Source: Streptomyces sp. Y2F8-2 (GTDB lineage: Bacteria > Actinomycetota > Actinomycetes > Streptomycetales > Streptomycetaceae). Taken from it: a stretch of DNA of 64,000 bases. Under the pieces are notes generated by a model. It searched no databases. It was not told the origin of the DNA and was given only the letters and a program-made list of their open reading frames with translations. The stretch spans positions 1 to 64,000 of the forward strand of contig NZ_BNGS01000007.1 of assembly GCF_014905555.1 (NCBI RefSeq), given 5' to 3'. Below, in pieces: positions 21,291-30,734 of this stretch. The translations under genes and the position numbers were made by a program. The number at the start of each line of letters is the position of its first letter. Within the stretch, counting starts at the first letter, position 1.

Positions 21291-24076
21291 CGACCGTCCC
21301 CCTTTGTCGTTCCTCGTGCTGAGCCGTCCTGGGCCTCGTCGCCCGCGGCGTTCTCCTCGCGGCCGCGCTGCCAGCCCCGCTGGAGCGAGGCGAAACGGCT
21401 GCGAACCTCGTCGGCGTCGCGCTCGGCGCGCCCCGCCCGGTCGGCGGCGCCCGACTGCTCGCGTTCGGCGCGCCGGCCGGGCCCGTCCTTCAACTGCGGG
21501 GCGAGGCTGGCCTGCCGTATCCGGCGGGGCAGCGGGCCCGCGCCCGTGTCCGCCCCTCCGGCCGCCGCGTCCCGGTTGACCGTGGTCCCGTCCGGGCCGG
21601 ACGGGGGCCGGGTGCGGCGCCGCTGGGGCAGAGCAGGCACCTCGGCGCGATCATCGTATGAACGTACGGCACCGGCCTTGGGTTCCCCGGAGTGGCCGGA
21701 CAGCCGACGGTCATCCTGGAGCTCCTTCCCACCGCGGTCGAGCGGGTTCTGCTCCTCGTCGGCCGCGGACGGCCGCGGTCCCTGTCCGGTCACCGGGCGG
21801 CCGTGGGAGCTGACCAGCTTGGGGGCGCGGCGGCGCGGCAGCGGTACCGGGGCACCAGGATGGTCGGTGTCGCCGGGGCGGGCGGCCTCGCGCCGTGAGT
21901 CGCGTGCCTGCTGGTGTTGCTCGCGCGGGACGTCCGCGAGGGAGCGGCGGGGCCGGAAGACGCCGGGTTCGTCGTCCCGGTCGTCGAGGGCGCCCGCGAA
22001 GTCGTCGATCGCGTCCAGGTCGATGGGGGCTTCGAGCTCGACGGGGCCGTCCAGGATCGACGCGGGGACACCCGGGAGTCTGACGGGGGCGTGGGGCAGT
22101 GCCGAGGTGCGGTCCTTGCGGGTGCCGGACGCCGTGTCGGGCAGGGCGCGGTCGAGACGGAAGCCGATGCCGTTGGTGTCCGGGACGTCGTCGGTGAGGA
22201 GTGTGTCGGGAATGAGGACGACGGCCGTGGTGCCGCCGTACGGGGACGGCTGGAGGGAGACGCGGACGCCCTGCCGCCGGGCCAGCCGGCTGACCACGAA
22301 GAGGCCGAGCCGGTCGGTGTCGGAGAGCTCGAATTCCGGCGTTTCGGCCAGTCGCAGGTTGGCGTCGATGAGCGCCTCGGCGGTCATGCCGAGACCGCGG
22401 TCGTGGATCTCCAGGGTGAAGCCGTTGGCGACGCGCTCGCCGACGACCTGCACGGCGGTGTGCGGCGGCGAGAACACCGTGGCGTTCTCCAGAAGCTCGG
22501 CCACCAGGTGGGTGAGGTCGGCGACGGCGGGCCCGGTGACGGCGACGCGGGGCAGCCGGCGCACCTCGATGCGTTCGTAGTCCTCGACCTCGGCGACGGC
22601 CGCGCGGACCACGTCCATGAGCTGGATGGGCTTGCGCCACTGCCGGGAGGGGGCGGCGCCGGAGAGGATGACGAGACCCTCGGCGTGGCGGCGCATGCGC
22701 GTGGTGAGGTGGTCGAGGCGGAACAGGTCGGCGAGTTCCTCGGTGTCGTCCGTCCTGCGCTCCATGGCGTCGAGCAGGGTGAGCTGCTTGTGCAGCAGGA
22801 CCTGGCTGCGGCGGGCGAGGTTGACGAAGACCTCGGAGACACCGGCGCGCAGCTCGGCCTGCTTGACCGCGGCCTCGACGGCGGCGCGCTGCAGGGTGTT
22901 CAGGGCCTGGCCGACCTCGCCGATCTCGTTCTTGTCGTACTCCAGGCGGGGCACCTCGGTCTCGACGTCGACCTGTTCGCCCGCCGAGAGGCGGCGCATG
23001 ACGCTGGGCAGCCGCACCCCGGACGCCTCGTGGGCCTCGAGGCGCAGGCGGCGCAGGTCGCGGATGAGGGCACGACCGATCCGGACGGACATGACCAGGG
23101 AGACCAGCAGGGCGATGAGGCCCAGGACGCCGGGGATGGCCGCTTTGATGACGACGTTGACGGCGAGGGGGCGGACGCGATCCTGGTAGCGGTCGTCGGC
23201 CTGCGTGCTCATCCGGTCCAGTCGGTCCAGGACTTGGCCGGCGGCCTCGTCCCAGCTCTTGGCGGTGACGCCGTGCGGGTTGCCGGGAACGGCGTCGACG
23301 ACGGCCTGTTCGGCCACGCGCAGCGGCGCGGTGCCGGCGTTCTTCCAGTAGCGCTGGAAGCGTTGGCTCTCCGAGGCCGGCAGCAGCGGCAGGCTGACGT
23401 CGTACATCAGGGAGCGCTGGGTGACGAGGACGGAGACGTCGTGGATGTCGTCGCGGGTGAGCCGGCCGGCGACGAGTGCCGAACCGAGGAGGGCGTCCTC
23501 GCGGGAGAGCAGTTCGCGGGCGCGGAAGACGTTGACCAGGGCGCGGCCCTGTTTGTCCATCTCCACGTTGTCGAGGAGGTGGAGATTGGCCAGCAGCGTG
23601 AAGCAGGGGTCGACGAGACGGTTGTAGAGGTCGAGGGCCTGGGAGCGGTTGACGGTGCCGTCCTCGACGCTGCGGCGCAGCGACGTCATGCCGTCCAGGG
23701 CGTCCAGGATGGAGGTGAGGCGCTCGGCGGTGCCCTGCCCCATGTCCTCCTGCAGGTCCTCGTCCTTGCTGTTGCGACGGAGCTTGGTCACCATCTCGTC
23801 GGTGGCGGCGCGGCTGCGGCGCAGCGCGGCGAGGGAGTCGGAGGCGCGTGGGTCGGCGAGATACACGAGGGTCTGGCGGCGCTCCTGCTGCAGGACGCGG
23901 ACGGTGTCCTCGGTGGGGTAGCCGACCTCTTCGACGATATGGGACACGTTGAACAGCGATTGGGCCTCACGGCCGGTGAGGACCGTCGCGAAGGCCCAGA
24001 TGGCGGTCAGGGACAGCAGCGGCACGAGAAGCAGCGCCACGATCTTCCGGCGGATGGACTTCCCGCGAAAGCGCAT
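21287..24076 (-). CDS. cvnA: Conservon sensor-like histidine-kinase-type ATPase CvnA
   Basis: A 929-aa membrane protein. After a short basic N-terminus there is a transmembrane helix (about 16-36), an extracytoplasmic helical nitrate/nitrite-sensor-like region (about 45-300), a second helix (about 310-335), a HAMP-like linker and a GHKL ATPase domain with N-box ELLENATVFS and the DRGLGM G-box. No phosphoacceptor H-box is obvious, as in other CvnA proteins, so it may bind ATP without classic phosphotransfer. A long low-complexity Arg/Pro/Asp-rich tail of about 250 residues follows. The ATG at 24076 follows GGGGAGG. First gene of the cvnABC operon. Confidence 0.9.
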   Translation of the reverse strand: MRFRGKSIRRKIVALLLVPLLSLTAIWAFATVLTGREAQSLFNVSHIVEEVGYPTEDTVRVLQQERRQTLVYLADPRASDSLAALRRSRAATDEMVTKLRRNSKDEDLQEDMGQGTAERLTSILDALDGMTSLRRSVEDGTVNRSQALDLYNRLVDPCFTLLANLHLLDNVEMDKQGRALVNVFRARELLSREDALLGSALVAGRLTRDDIHDVSVLVTQRSLMYDVSLPLLPASESQRFQRYWKNAGTAPLRVAEQAVVDAVPGNPHGVTAKSWDEAAGQVLDRLDRMSTQADDRYQDRVRPLAVNVVIKAAIPGVLGLIALLVSLVMSVRIGRALIRDLRRLRLEAHEASGVRLPSVMRRLSAGEQVDVETEVPRLEYDKNEIGEVGQALNTLQRAAVEAAVKQAELRAGVSEVFVNLARRSQVLLHKQLTLLDAMERRTDDTEELADLFRLDHLTTRMRRHAEGLVILSGAAPSRQWRKPIQLMDVVRAAVAEVEDYERIEVRRLPRVAVTGPAVADLTHLVAELLENATVFSPPHTAVQVVGERVANGFTLEIHDRGLGMTAEALIDANLRLAETPEFELSDTDRLGLFVVSRLARRQGVRVSLQPSPYGGTTAVVLIPDTLLTDDVPDTNGIGFRLDRALPDTASGTRKDRTSALPHAPVRLPGVPASILDGPVELEAPIDLDAIDDFAGALDDRDDEPGVFRPRRSLADVPREQHQQARDSRREAARPGDTDHPGAPVPLPRRRAPKLVSSHGRPVTGQGPRPSAADEEQNPLDRGGKELQDDRRLSGHSGEPKAGAVRSYDDRAEVPALPQRRRTRPPSGPDGTTVNRDAAAGGADTGAGPLPRRIRQASLAPQLKDGPGRRAEREQSGAADRAGRAERDADEVRSRFASLQRGWQRGREENAAGDEAQDGSARGTTKGDGR

Positions 24077-24500
24077 GGCCTCCCCCAGCTCGGCCCCCCT
24101 CCGTCCCGGGGGCACACATGTGCGTCAACAAACGGCGTGAGCCTACTACCGACCCACGGCTATCTCGAAGGAGCGAGCGGGCGCGCCGCCCGCGGAAGGC
24201 CAGCAGCAGGTGGGCAGTTGTCCTGCCATTACGGCACATCGCCTCCCCGCAACCGGCACGCGGTGCGGCGGGCTATCCGGCCGGGAATTGGGGGCTCCTT
24301 GGCCGGAATTTTTCGTTCGCTGGGAATCTTCGGGGAACAACGATCGTCCTCCTGTATGGGAATTGGGGGCGGAATCGGCCACAGGCGCCGCATGCCGCAC
24401 TCGGGCGGCGTAAAACAGCGCAAGCCGGGCAGCCACTGGGGAGTCGGTGTCGGATGACACCGGGACGAGTGGTCTGCGGGCGGTGGGGAGTGACGGGTTG
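24077..24500. promoter_or_regulatory. Divergent promoter region of cvnA with a repeated 13-mer
   Basis: About 420 bp between cvnA (minus) and a small membrane-protein gene (plus). It has no credible gene and is noticeably richer in A/T than its surroundings at 24290-24370. A 13-bp direct repeat GGGAATTGGGGGC occurs at 24283-24295 and 24358-24370. Between the copies is GGGAAT (24322-24327) followed after 18 bp by GTCC, close to the sigma-R/ECF form GGGAAT-N18-GTT. These are candidates for regulator sites and an ECF promoter, not proven. Confidence 0.45.
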
Positions 24501-25016
24501 ATGGACACGGCGGAGCGGCGCGGGGCACACGGGACGGGCGCCGCGGAGCCCACAGCAGCGCGACGGGGCCCCCAGGCACCGGATCGCGACACCACGGCGG
24601 GCGTGGAGCAGCGGGACGCGCCGTCCTACCGGCCGTTGTGGGTGGAGGAGCCCGCGCGTCGGCGGCGGCTGCCGGATCCCGTGCGGACGGCGGCGGTCCG
24701 GGCGGTCCTCATCATCGCGGTGACGCTGATCCAGGCGGTGATCGCGGTGCTGTGCACGTTGGCCGACTCCTGGCTGGCGTTCCCCATGGTGCTCAGCAGT
24801 GTGGCGAGCACGGTGGTGGCGACGTGGGGCGCGCTGGACGTCTGGGTGACGCGTCAGATGTGGAACCAGCGCTATGGAGTGGTCTCCGCCCCGAGCAGCA
24901 CGGCCCGCGCCCTGCGCCGTGAACGCCGCGCGGCCCGCCGCCGGGCACGTGTGGCGGAGCGGGCTCAGGCGCGCATACGCCGACGGGGCGGGGCCGGGCA
25001 GTTGTCGCATCCGTGA
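24501..25016 (+). CDS. Small conserved membrane protein
   Basis: A 171-aa protein I cannot name. The N-terminal 65 residues are hydrophilic and disordered-looking. Two transmembrane helices follow (about residues 57-85 and 90-115), then an extremely Arg-rich cytoplasmic tail (RRERRAARRRARVAERAQ). The ATG at 24501 has GGGGAG ten bases upstream. A GTG at 24447, three bases after another GGGGAG, is an alternative that adds 18 residues. Divergent from cvnA and convergent with the SMC gene. The basic tail could touch nucleic acid or phospholipid, but that is speculation. Confidence 0.65.
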   Translation: MDTAERRGAHGTGAAEPTAARRGPQAPDRDTTAGVEQRDAPSYRPLWVEEPARRRRLPDPVRTAAVRAVLIIAVTLIQAVIAVLCTLADSWLAFPMVLSSVASTVVATWGALDVWVTRQMWNQRYGVVSAPSSTARALRRERRAARRRARVAERAQARIRRRGGAGQLSHP

Positions 25017-25069
25017 CGGAATGAGGGCCCCTCGTGCCTGGGACGGCACGCGACAGCAGGGCGCGCGCT

Positions 25070-25096
25070 GGGGCGGACCGCAAGTGGGCCCGCCCC
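25070..25096. terminator. Hairpin between the membrane-protein and SMC genes
   Basis: GGGGCGG (25070-25076) pairs with CCGCCCC (25090-25096) across 13 nt. A smaller CGTGCC/GGCACG hairpin lies just upstream. Both are in the 96-bp gap between convergent stops. Confidence 0.5.
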
Positions 25097-25112
25097 GCGG
25101 TCACGCGGGCAG

Positions 25113-28100
25113 TCACGCGGGCCGCTTGAACATCCGGGTCGCCGTGATCTCGCTGTGCACCGCCTCTCCGGCCTGGGGCTGCTGCGGCAGTCCCGGCCGG
25201 AGGTGTTCCTCCACCCGGATGTACTTCAGGCCCGCCCGCAGGTCGGCGTCGTTGCGCAGCCGGATGACCAGCGGGAACTCGGCGAGCGCCGTCGTGTCGA
25301 ACAGTCCGGTGGTGTAGAGGAGTTGCACCCCGAGCGCGTCCGAGACGGCCCGCTGGAGTTCCAGTAGGTACGTCGCGTTGGCGCGTCCGATGGGGTTGTC
25401 CAGGAAGAGCGTGCCCGCGTGGCGGTGCTTGTCGCGACCCCGGTCGTTCGAGCGCAGGGCGGCCATCGTGCAGTACAGCGCGATGGCCGCGGTGAGCAGC
25501 TGGCCGCCCGAGAAGACATCTCCCATCTGCCCGACCGGCACCCGCTCGGCGCGCAGCACGGCGTCCGGCTTGAGGATCTCCACGGCGACGCCCTTGGGCT
25601 GGAGTGCCGCGCTGACGCCGCGCAGGAGAAGGGACATGCCGTCGCGGCGCAGGTCGGAGTTCTTCTTGACGGCCGCGCGGGTCGCTTCGTCGATGACCTC
25701 GCCCAGCCGTTCGATGAGCGTGGCCTGGTCGGGCTCCTCGAAGCGGATCCGCAGGAACTCCTGCCCCGACCACTCACCGAGTCCCTCGGGCAGCCGGGAC
25801 AGTCGCTGGGCAGAGCGCAGGGTCGCCAGCGCGGACTCCACGAGCCCGCGCAGCCGGTCGACGATGGAGTCCCGGTTGCGTTCCAGTTGGGCCAACTCGT
25901 CCGTCAGAACCCGCAGTCGGGGCGCGAAGGCCTCTGCCCAGCGCTGCGCGTGCTCCGGCAGCGCGGATGCGGGCAGTTCGCGGATCTGCTGGCGGGCGGG
26001 TGTCCGGACCTGCTCGTACCGTGTGGAGTTGGCGTGCCGTACCAGTACGTCGCTCGCCTCCCGTACGGCGGCCTCCGCGGCGGACAGGTCGGCGGCGCAG
26101 CCACGCAGGGAGCGGCGGGCCTCGGCGGCGGCCTTCCGGGCCTCCTCCAGGGTGCCCGGGTAGGGCTCCGGCTCCTCGTGCTCCTCCTCCGAGGCGTGCT
26201 CGCGCAGCAGGTCGCGGAGCATCGCGGCGATCTCCTCGAAGCCGCTCGCCGCGTCCTCGGCGGCCCGGTGGGCCTGAAGGAGTTCGGCATGGGCGTCTCG
26301 GGCCTGGGTCAGGGCCTCGGTGCGGGAGGCGAGTTCGGCCGTCGCGGTGCGCAACAGGCTCTGGGCGTGCTCGGTGTCGCGCGGCACCAGCTCCTCGGGG
26401 AGTTCGGTGTGGGCTTCGCCGTTCTCGGGTGCGTGCCGCTCGGCCTCCCCGCGCAGCCGGCCGAGTTGCTCGCTGGCGGAGGACATCCGGGTCTCCAGGA
26501 GCTGCACCAGCTCCTCGGCGCGGGCGGCGGCGGCCTGCCGGGACGGCCCGTCGGAGCCGTCCGGGGAGGCGAGGAGCTGTTCGGCGCGGGTGCGCACCTT
26601 GTTGCTGAGCCGGTCCAGTTCGGCGCGTGCGGCGGACTCGTCGCTCTCGGCCCGCGCCTGCTCGGCGCGCAGGTCGGCACCGACACCGACCTTCTCGTAG
26701 ACCTGGGAGGCGGCCCGGTAGGCCTCGCGGAGGGCGGGCAGGGACGCCTTCGGCGCGTCCGTGTCGTCCTCCGGTACGTCGTCGGGGGCTCCCGCGATCT
26801 CGGAGCGCTCGGCGCGCAGCGCACGCGCCGTGCGGCGGGCGTCGTCGGCGGCGCGCTGGGCGGCGCGCCGGTCCTCATCGGCGGCGCGGGCCCGCTCCAG
26901 GCAGGCCTGGGCGCGGGCCTCGGCCTCGACCGCCTCGTCGGCGAGTTCGCGCAGCTTGACCTGCCAGCCGGCGCGTTCGCGCAGCCGGAAGGCGAGTCCG
27001 GCGAGGGCATCGGCGGCGCGGCGGGCCTTCTGCGCCGCCTCCTGGCGCTCGTCGCGCACCTGGGCGGCCTCGGCAGCCGTCTCTTCGGCCTCGGCGCGGG
27101 CGGTGCGTGCCTCGGCCAGTTCGGCCTCGGTCTCCTCGGCGAACGCGCGGGCGTCCCGGGCGGCCTGCGCCAGCTCGGCGAGCCGGCCCGCCGGGCATCC
27201 CGTGCGCCAGGAGGCGAGCCGGGCCGCGAGCTCCCGGTCCTTGCCGAGCCGGGCGGCGAGCGTCCGGATCTCCTCGTCCCGCTCGGTGGCGCGGGCGCGC
27301 AGCGCCTGCCGCTCCTCGTCGGCGGCGTGCTCGTCGTGCATGGCCGGGTTCGGCGGGACGAGGAACACATCGCCGCTGTTGTCGCGTTCGTCGACGGGCG
27401 GGGTCGGGGCGAGCAGCGCGGCGGCGGTGCCGACGGCGACGGCCGAGCGGGGCAGCAGTGCGGCCTCGCTCAGCGTCTGACGGGCCCGGGCGTGCGAGTC
27501 GGGGTCGGTGATGATCACGCCGTCGACCAACTCCGGGCGGGCGGCCAGCACGCGCGCGTGGTCGGCCGGGTCGACGGCCTGGGCGAGGTAGCGCCAGCCG
27601 GGCAGCGCGGGAATGCCGTGCTCGCCGAGGTACTCGACGGTCGCGAGCACGTCCGGGCCGGGAGGCAGCAGCCCGCCGTCACCGAGGGCGCCGAGGATGC
27701 GGGCGTCGTCGGCCGCCGCGGTCCGCATTTCGAAGAGCTGTCGCTCGGCGGAGGATACGGAGTCGTCGAGCAGTTGGCGCAGTTCGTCGGCGAAGCGATC
27801 CAGTTCCTCGGCGGTGAGGGCGCCGTCCGCTGCCGTCAGGGCGTCGGCCTCGCCGGTGTCCTCGTCGCGCCGGGGCCCGGGGACCCGGGGGCGTGCGCCG
27901 GTGCCGGACAGGCCCAGCAGTTCCGCCAGACGCTCCTCGGCCGCCAGCGCCTCGGCGGTGCGCCGCTCGGCCTCGTACGCCCGCTCGGCGGCCGTGGCCG
28001 CGTCCGCGGCGCGGGCCGCCGTCAGCTCCGCCCGGGACTCGGCGGTGGCAGCCTCGCGCGCGTGCTCGGAGGCCCGGCGGGAGGCCTCACGTGCGACGTC

Positions 28101-29747
28101 CCAGGCGGCGACGGCGGTCTTCTCGGCGTCGCTCGCAGCGAGTGCCGCCCGCGCCGGGTCGGCGTCGGGTGCGCTGTCGTCCAGCCAGCCCGCGCGCACC
28201 GCCTCGGCGGTCTCCTGCTCCACCTCGGTGAGCCGCTGGCGCAGATGCCCGGCCTCGCTGCGGGCGCGCTGCGCCTCGGTGGCGGCGGAGGTCGAGTCCC
28301 GGTAGGCGGACTCGCTCACCTCCTGCAGGGCGGCGGACCGCTCCTCCTCCTCGTTGGCGAGGGACTCGGCGCTCTCGGCGGCCGCGTGCAGCGCCCGTAC
28401 GAGATCGACGGCGGCCTTGGCGCGGGCGGCGAGCGCGGGCGCGGCGTCCCGTTCGGCCTCCTGGATGGCGGCCGACACGCGCGCCACCCGGTCGGCGGCG
28501 GCACGGTGCCGCAGCACGGCCTCGGCGGCCTGCCACGCGGAGTGGAGCTGACGGGCGTCGGCCAGTTCGCGCTTCTGCGCGGCGGCGGTCTTCTCGGCAC
28601 CGGCGAGCGCCAAGGAGGCGTGCCGGTAGGCGAGTTCGGCCGCGACGAGCGCGCTGCGCTCGCGGGCGGTCTCGGCCTGGGTGACGGCGTGCGCGGCCGC
28701 GGTGACCTGCTCGGCGAGGTCGGCGGCGCGCATCCGCTCCTGCACCCCCCGCGCGGACAGGCGCCGCGCCAGCGTGCGCGTTCGCCGCTCGGCGCCCGCG
28801 TGGATGTCGCGCGCCCGCGAGCGGGCCTCGGCGGCGTCGACGATACGCCCGAGCAGGTCCACGGACCCGGCGGTGAAGTCCCGTTCGGCGATCAGCTCGG
28901 CTCGTCGGCCCAGCTTGTTGCCGAAACCGCTGACCAGGTCGGCGAGTCCGTCGGTGTCCCGGGTGTCGGTGACGGCGCGCAGCAGCAGGTCCGTGAAGTC
29001 GGAGTCCTTCTTGACCGCGAAGAGACCGGCGGCCTCGCCCTCGTCCGCGTTCATCTCCCGCTGGTAGCGGAACAGTTCGGGGTCCAGGCCGAGGTCCGTC
29101 AGGTGCTCGTTCCAGCGGTCGTGGATCTCCTCCCAGTGCACCTCCAGGTGCGGGTACGCCTTGCCCGCCTCCATGAGGGCGTCCCGGAAGCCCTTCATCG
29201 TGCGGCGCCGCCCTTGCGCCCCGGAGGTGCCCTCGACGGGCGGCCGTACGGCGGTGGACTCGGCGACGGGCAGGTTGTCCAGGGTGAGTCCGGGGCCCGG
29301 GCGGAAGGAGTACCAGGCCTCGGCGAACTTGCGCGGGTCATTGGAGACCTGGCGCCCGCGCCACTCGCTGACCTTGCCGACGACGACGCACTCGCCGGTC
29401 TGCACGTGCTGCCACTCCAGGGCCACGTGTCCGCAGTCGTCGGCGAGCAGGAACTTGCGCAGCACACCGGAGCTGGCACCGCCGAGCGTGTTGCGGTGAC
29501 CCGGGAGCATCACGGAGAAGATCAGCTTGAGCAGGACGGACTTGCCGCCGCCGTTCTCCAGGAAGAGCACGCCCGCGGGGGCGGGCCTGCGCGGCGGCCC
29601 GACGGGCTCCTCCTCGAAGAACTCCGCCTGGGCGGGCGCGGGTTCAGGCACCGGATCACCCACGCCCCGCAGGTCCAGCACGGTGTCGGCGTAGCGCGCA
29701 CCGGCCGGGCCGATGGAGTAGAGGCGGACCCGGGACAGCTCGTACAT
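25113..29747 (-). CDS. SMC/MukB-like ATPase of a three-gene condensin-like operon
   Basis: A 1544-aa protein with an ABC-type head split between its two ends. The Walker A ENGGGKS is at 64-70, the signature FSGGQ at about 1412-1416, and the Walker B strand TLFLDN ends at about 1451. Between them are two very long Ala/Glu/Arg-rich coiled coils and a globular hinge-like segment around 670-780. The Walker B ends in Asp-Asn-Pro rather than the usual Asp-Glu. It is the last gene after a kleisin-like and a KITE-like gene, the order of MukFEB, MksFEB and Wadjet JetABC. It probably loads on DNA for chromosome organisation or plasmid exclusion. The ATG at 29747 is the likely start, with a TTG at 29768 as alternative. 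Confidence 0.82.
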   Translation of the reverse strand: MYELSRVRLYSIGPAGARYADTVLDLRGVGDPVPEPAPAQAEFFEEEPVGPPRRPAPAGVLFLENGGGKSVLLKLIFSVMLPGHRNTLGGASSGVLRKFLLADDCGHVALEWQHVQTGECVVVGKVSEWRGRQVSNDPRKFAEAWYSFRPGPGLTLDNLPVAESTAVRPPVEGTSGAQGRRRTMKGFRDALMEAGKAYPHLEVHWEEIHDRWNEHLTDLGLDPELFRYQREMNADEGEAAGLFAVKKDSDFTDLLLRAVTDTRDTDGLADLVSGFGNKLGRRAELIAERDFTAGSVDLLGRIVDAAEARSRARDIHAGAERRTRTLARRLSARGVQERMRAADLAEQVTAAAHAVTQAETARERSALVAAELAYRHASLALAGAEKTAAAQKRELADARQLHSAWQAAEAVLRHRAAADRVARVSAAIQEAERDAAPALAARAKAAVDLVRALHAAAESAESLANEEEERSAALQEVSESAYRDSTSAATEAQRARSEAGHLRQRLTEVEQETAEAVRAGWLDDSAPDADPARAALAASDAEKTAVAAWDVAREASRRASEHAREAATAESRAELTAARAADAATAAERAYEAERRTAEALAAEERLAELLGLSGTGARPRVPGPRRDEDTGEADALTAADGALTAEELDRFADELRQLLDDSVSSAERQLFEMRTAAADDARILGALGDGGLLPPGPDVLATVEYLGEHGIPALPGWRYLAQAVDPADHARVLAARPELVDGVIITDPDSHARARQTLSEAALLPRSAVAVGTAAALLAPTPPVDERDNSGDVFLVPPNPAMHDEHAADEERQALRARATERDEEIRTLAARLGKDRELAARLASWRTGCPAGRLAELAQAARDARAFAEETEAELAEARTARAEAEETAAEAAQVRDERQEAAQKARRAADALAGLAFRLRERAGWQVKLRELADEAVEAEARAQACLERARAADEDRRAAQRAADDARRTARALRAERSEIAGAPDDVPEDDTDAPKASLPALREAYRAASQVYEKVGVGADLRAEQARAESDESAARAELDRLSNKVRTRAEQLLASPDGSDGPSRQAAAARAEELVQLLETRMSSASEQLGRLRGEAERHAPENGEAHTELPEELVPRDTEHAQSLLRTATAELASRTEALTQARDAHAELLQAHRAAEDAASGFEEIAAMLRDLLREHASEEEHEEPEPYPGTLEEARKAAAEARRSLRGCAADLSAAEAAVREASDVLVRHANSTRYEQVRTPARQQIRELPASALPEHAQRWAEAFAPRLRVLTDELAQLERNRDSIVDRLRGLVESALATLRSAQRLSRLPEGLGEWSGQEFLRIRFEEPDQATLIERLGEVIDEATRAAVKKNSDLRRDGMSLLLRGVSAALQPKGVAVEILKPDAVLRAERVPVGQMGDVFSGGQLLTAAIALYCTMAALRSNDRGRDKHRHAGTLFLDNPIGRANATYLLELQRAVSDALGVQLLYTTGLFDTTALAEFPLVIRLRNDADLRAGLKYIRVEEHLRPGLPQQPQAGEAVHSEITATRMFKRPA

Positions 29748-29800
29748 GGCGGCGGACTCTCGTCTCAAGTCTTGCTGGTGTGCGGAAGAGTGCGGTTGTT

Positions 29801-30679
29801 TCAGGAGTGGAACGGCAGTCCGGCGTCGGCCACGAGCTCCAGATCGTCGGTGTCCTCGGCGGGCAGCAGGGTCGCCGTGCCGTCGGTGACCGGGACGACG
29901 CCGAGTTCGAGGAGTTCGGCCATGGCGGCGCTTCCGGCCATGTCGCGCACCTGGAGCTGGTAGCGGGCCGTGGTGCGGTACGTGCCGCCGTTCTCGTCGC
30001 CCGTGCGCTGGAGGAATCCGGAGTCGGTGAGGAACGCGACGGCCTTCGCGACGATGCCGGTGGTCGAGGCGGCCGGCCGGCGCGCGTCCTTGGTGGCCCC
30101 GGTCGCGCTGCGTCTGGCCCAGACCCGCCAGGCGGCCTCGAGGCCGGGCGCGTCGGTGGCCGGGTCGGTGTTCTCCCCCTGCTCCTCGGCCCGCTCCTCG
30201 AGGCGGCGGCAGGCCTGGCGGACGAAGGCGTCGACGCCGTTGACCGTGACGCGCCCGATGTAGCCGTCGTCGGCGAGGTCCTCGGGGCGCGGGAACGCCA
30301 GGGCGGCGACGGCCAGATGGGCGAGCCCGTGCAGGAAGCGGTCGGCGGAGTCGGCCGATGTGCGACGCGCGTAGTCGCCCATGCGGACCGCGAACACCGA
30401 GTCCTCGGCCGCCGTGACGGCCATGCCCGCGCGCGGGGACACCTCCAGGACGATCAGGCCCAGCCCGGTGGCGACGGCGTCGGCGAGCCGCGCGAACGGC
30501 GGGTCCTCGCGGTAACGGCGCAGCAGGTCGGCGTACTCCTGGTCGCGTGCGGGCTGCAGCTTGGGCTGCAGGCCGAAGGCGACCAGCCGCGCCGCGTCGG
30601 CGGCGTCGGCGGGGGTCACGGCGCTGCTCACCGGTGTGGCGGCGGCGTCCGGCTCACTCCACTCGACGTGCTCGGTCAC
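29801..30679 (-). CDS. KITE (MukE/MksE/JetB-like) subunit candidate
   Basis: A 292-aa acidic protein between the kleisin-like and SMC genes. By position, size and predicted helix/winged-helix content it fits the KITE subunit of MukBEF/MksBEF/JetABC condensins. Visible features are DAARLVAFGLQPKLQPARDQEYADLL near the start, a helical middle, and a C-terminal wHTH-like part (TGIVAKAVAFLTDSGFLQRTG). I do not see a name-giving motif, so the family call rests mostly on the gene order. The GTG at 30679 follows AAGGAG. It overlaps by GTGA the stop of a 17-codon open frame that begins right after the upstream gene. Confidence 0.6.
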   Translation of the reverse strand: MTEHVEWSEPDAAATPVSSAVTPADAADAARLVAFGLQPKLQPARDQEYADLLRRYREDPPFARLADAVATGLGLIVLEVSPRAGMAVTAAEDSVFAVRMGDYARRTSADSADRFLHGLAHLAVAALAFPRPEDLADDGYIGRVTVNGVDAFVRQACRRLEERAEEQGENTDPATDAPGLEAAWRVWARRSATGATKDARRPAASTTGIVAKAVAFLTDSGFLQRTGDENGGTYRTTARYQLQVRDMAGSAAMAELLELGVVPVTDGTATLLPAEDTDDLELVADAGLPFHS

Positions 30680-30729
30680 GGTTGGGGCTCCTTGGTGCAC
30701 TGCTGCTTGTTCGTGGTCATCGTGGTCAT
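30676..30729 (-). CDS. Possible 17-codon coupling peptide between kleisin- and KITE-like genes
   Basis: ATG at 30729 opens a frame encoding MTTMTTNKQQCTKEPQP and stops at 30676-30678, overlapping the GTG of the KITE-like gene by GTGA. It lies 5 bp past the stop of the kleisin-like gene and contains the AAGGAG of the next gene. It may only couple translation of the two subunits. No homologue is known to me, and it could be chance. Confidence 0.25.
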   Translation of the reverse strand: MTTMTTNKQQCTKEPQP

Positions 30730-30734
30730 CGGCA

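Noticed and set aside
25419..29963. 1514-aa open frame on the plus strand opposite the SMC-like gene
   Set aside because: Same artefact; Gly/Val/Gln-rich translation with no motif, while the minus strand carries Walker A, signature and Walker B.
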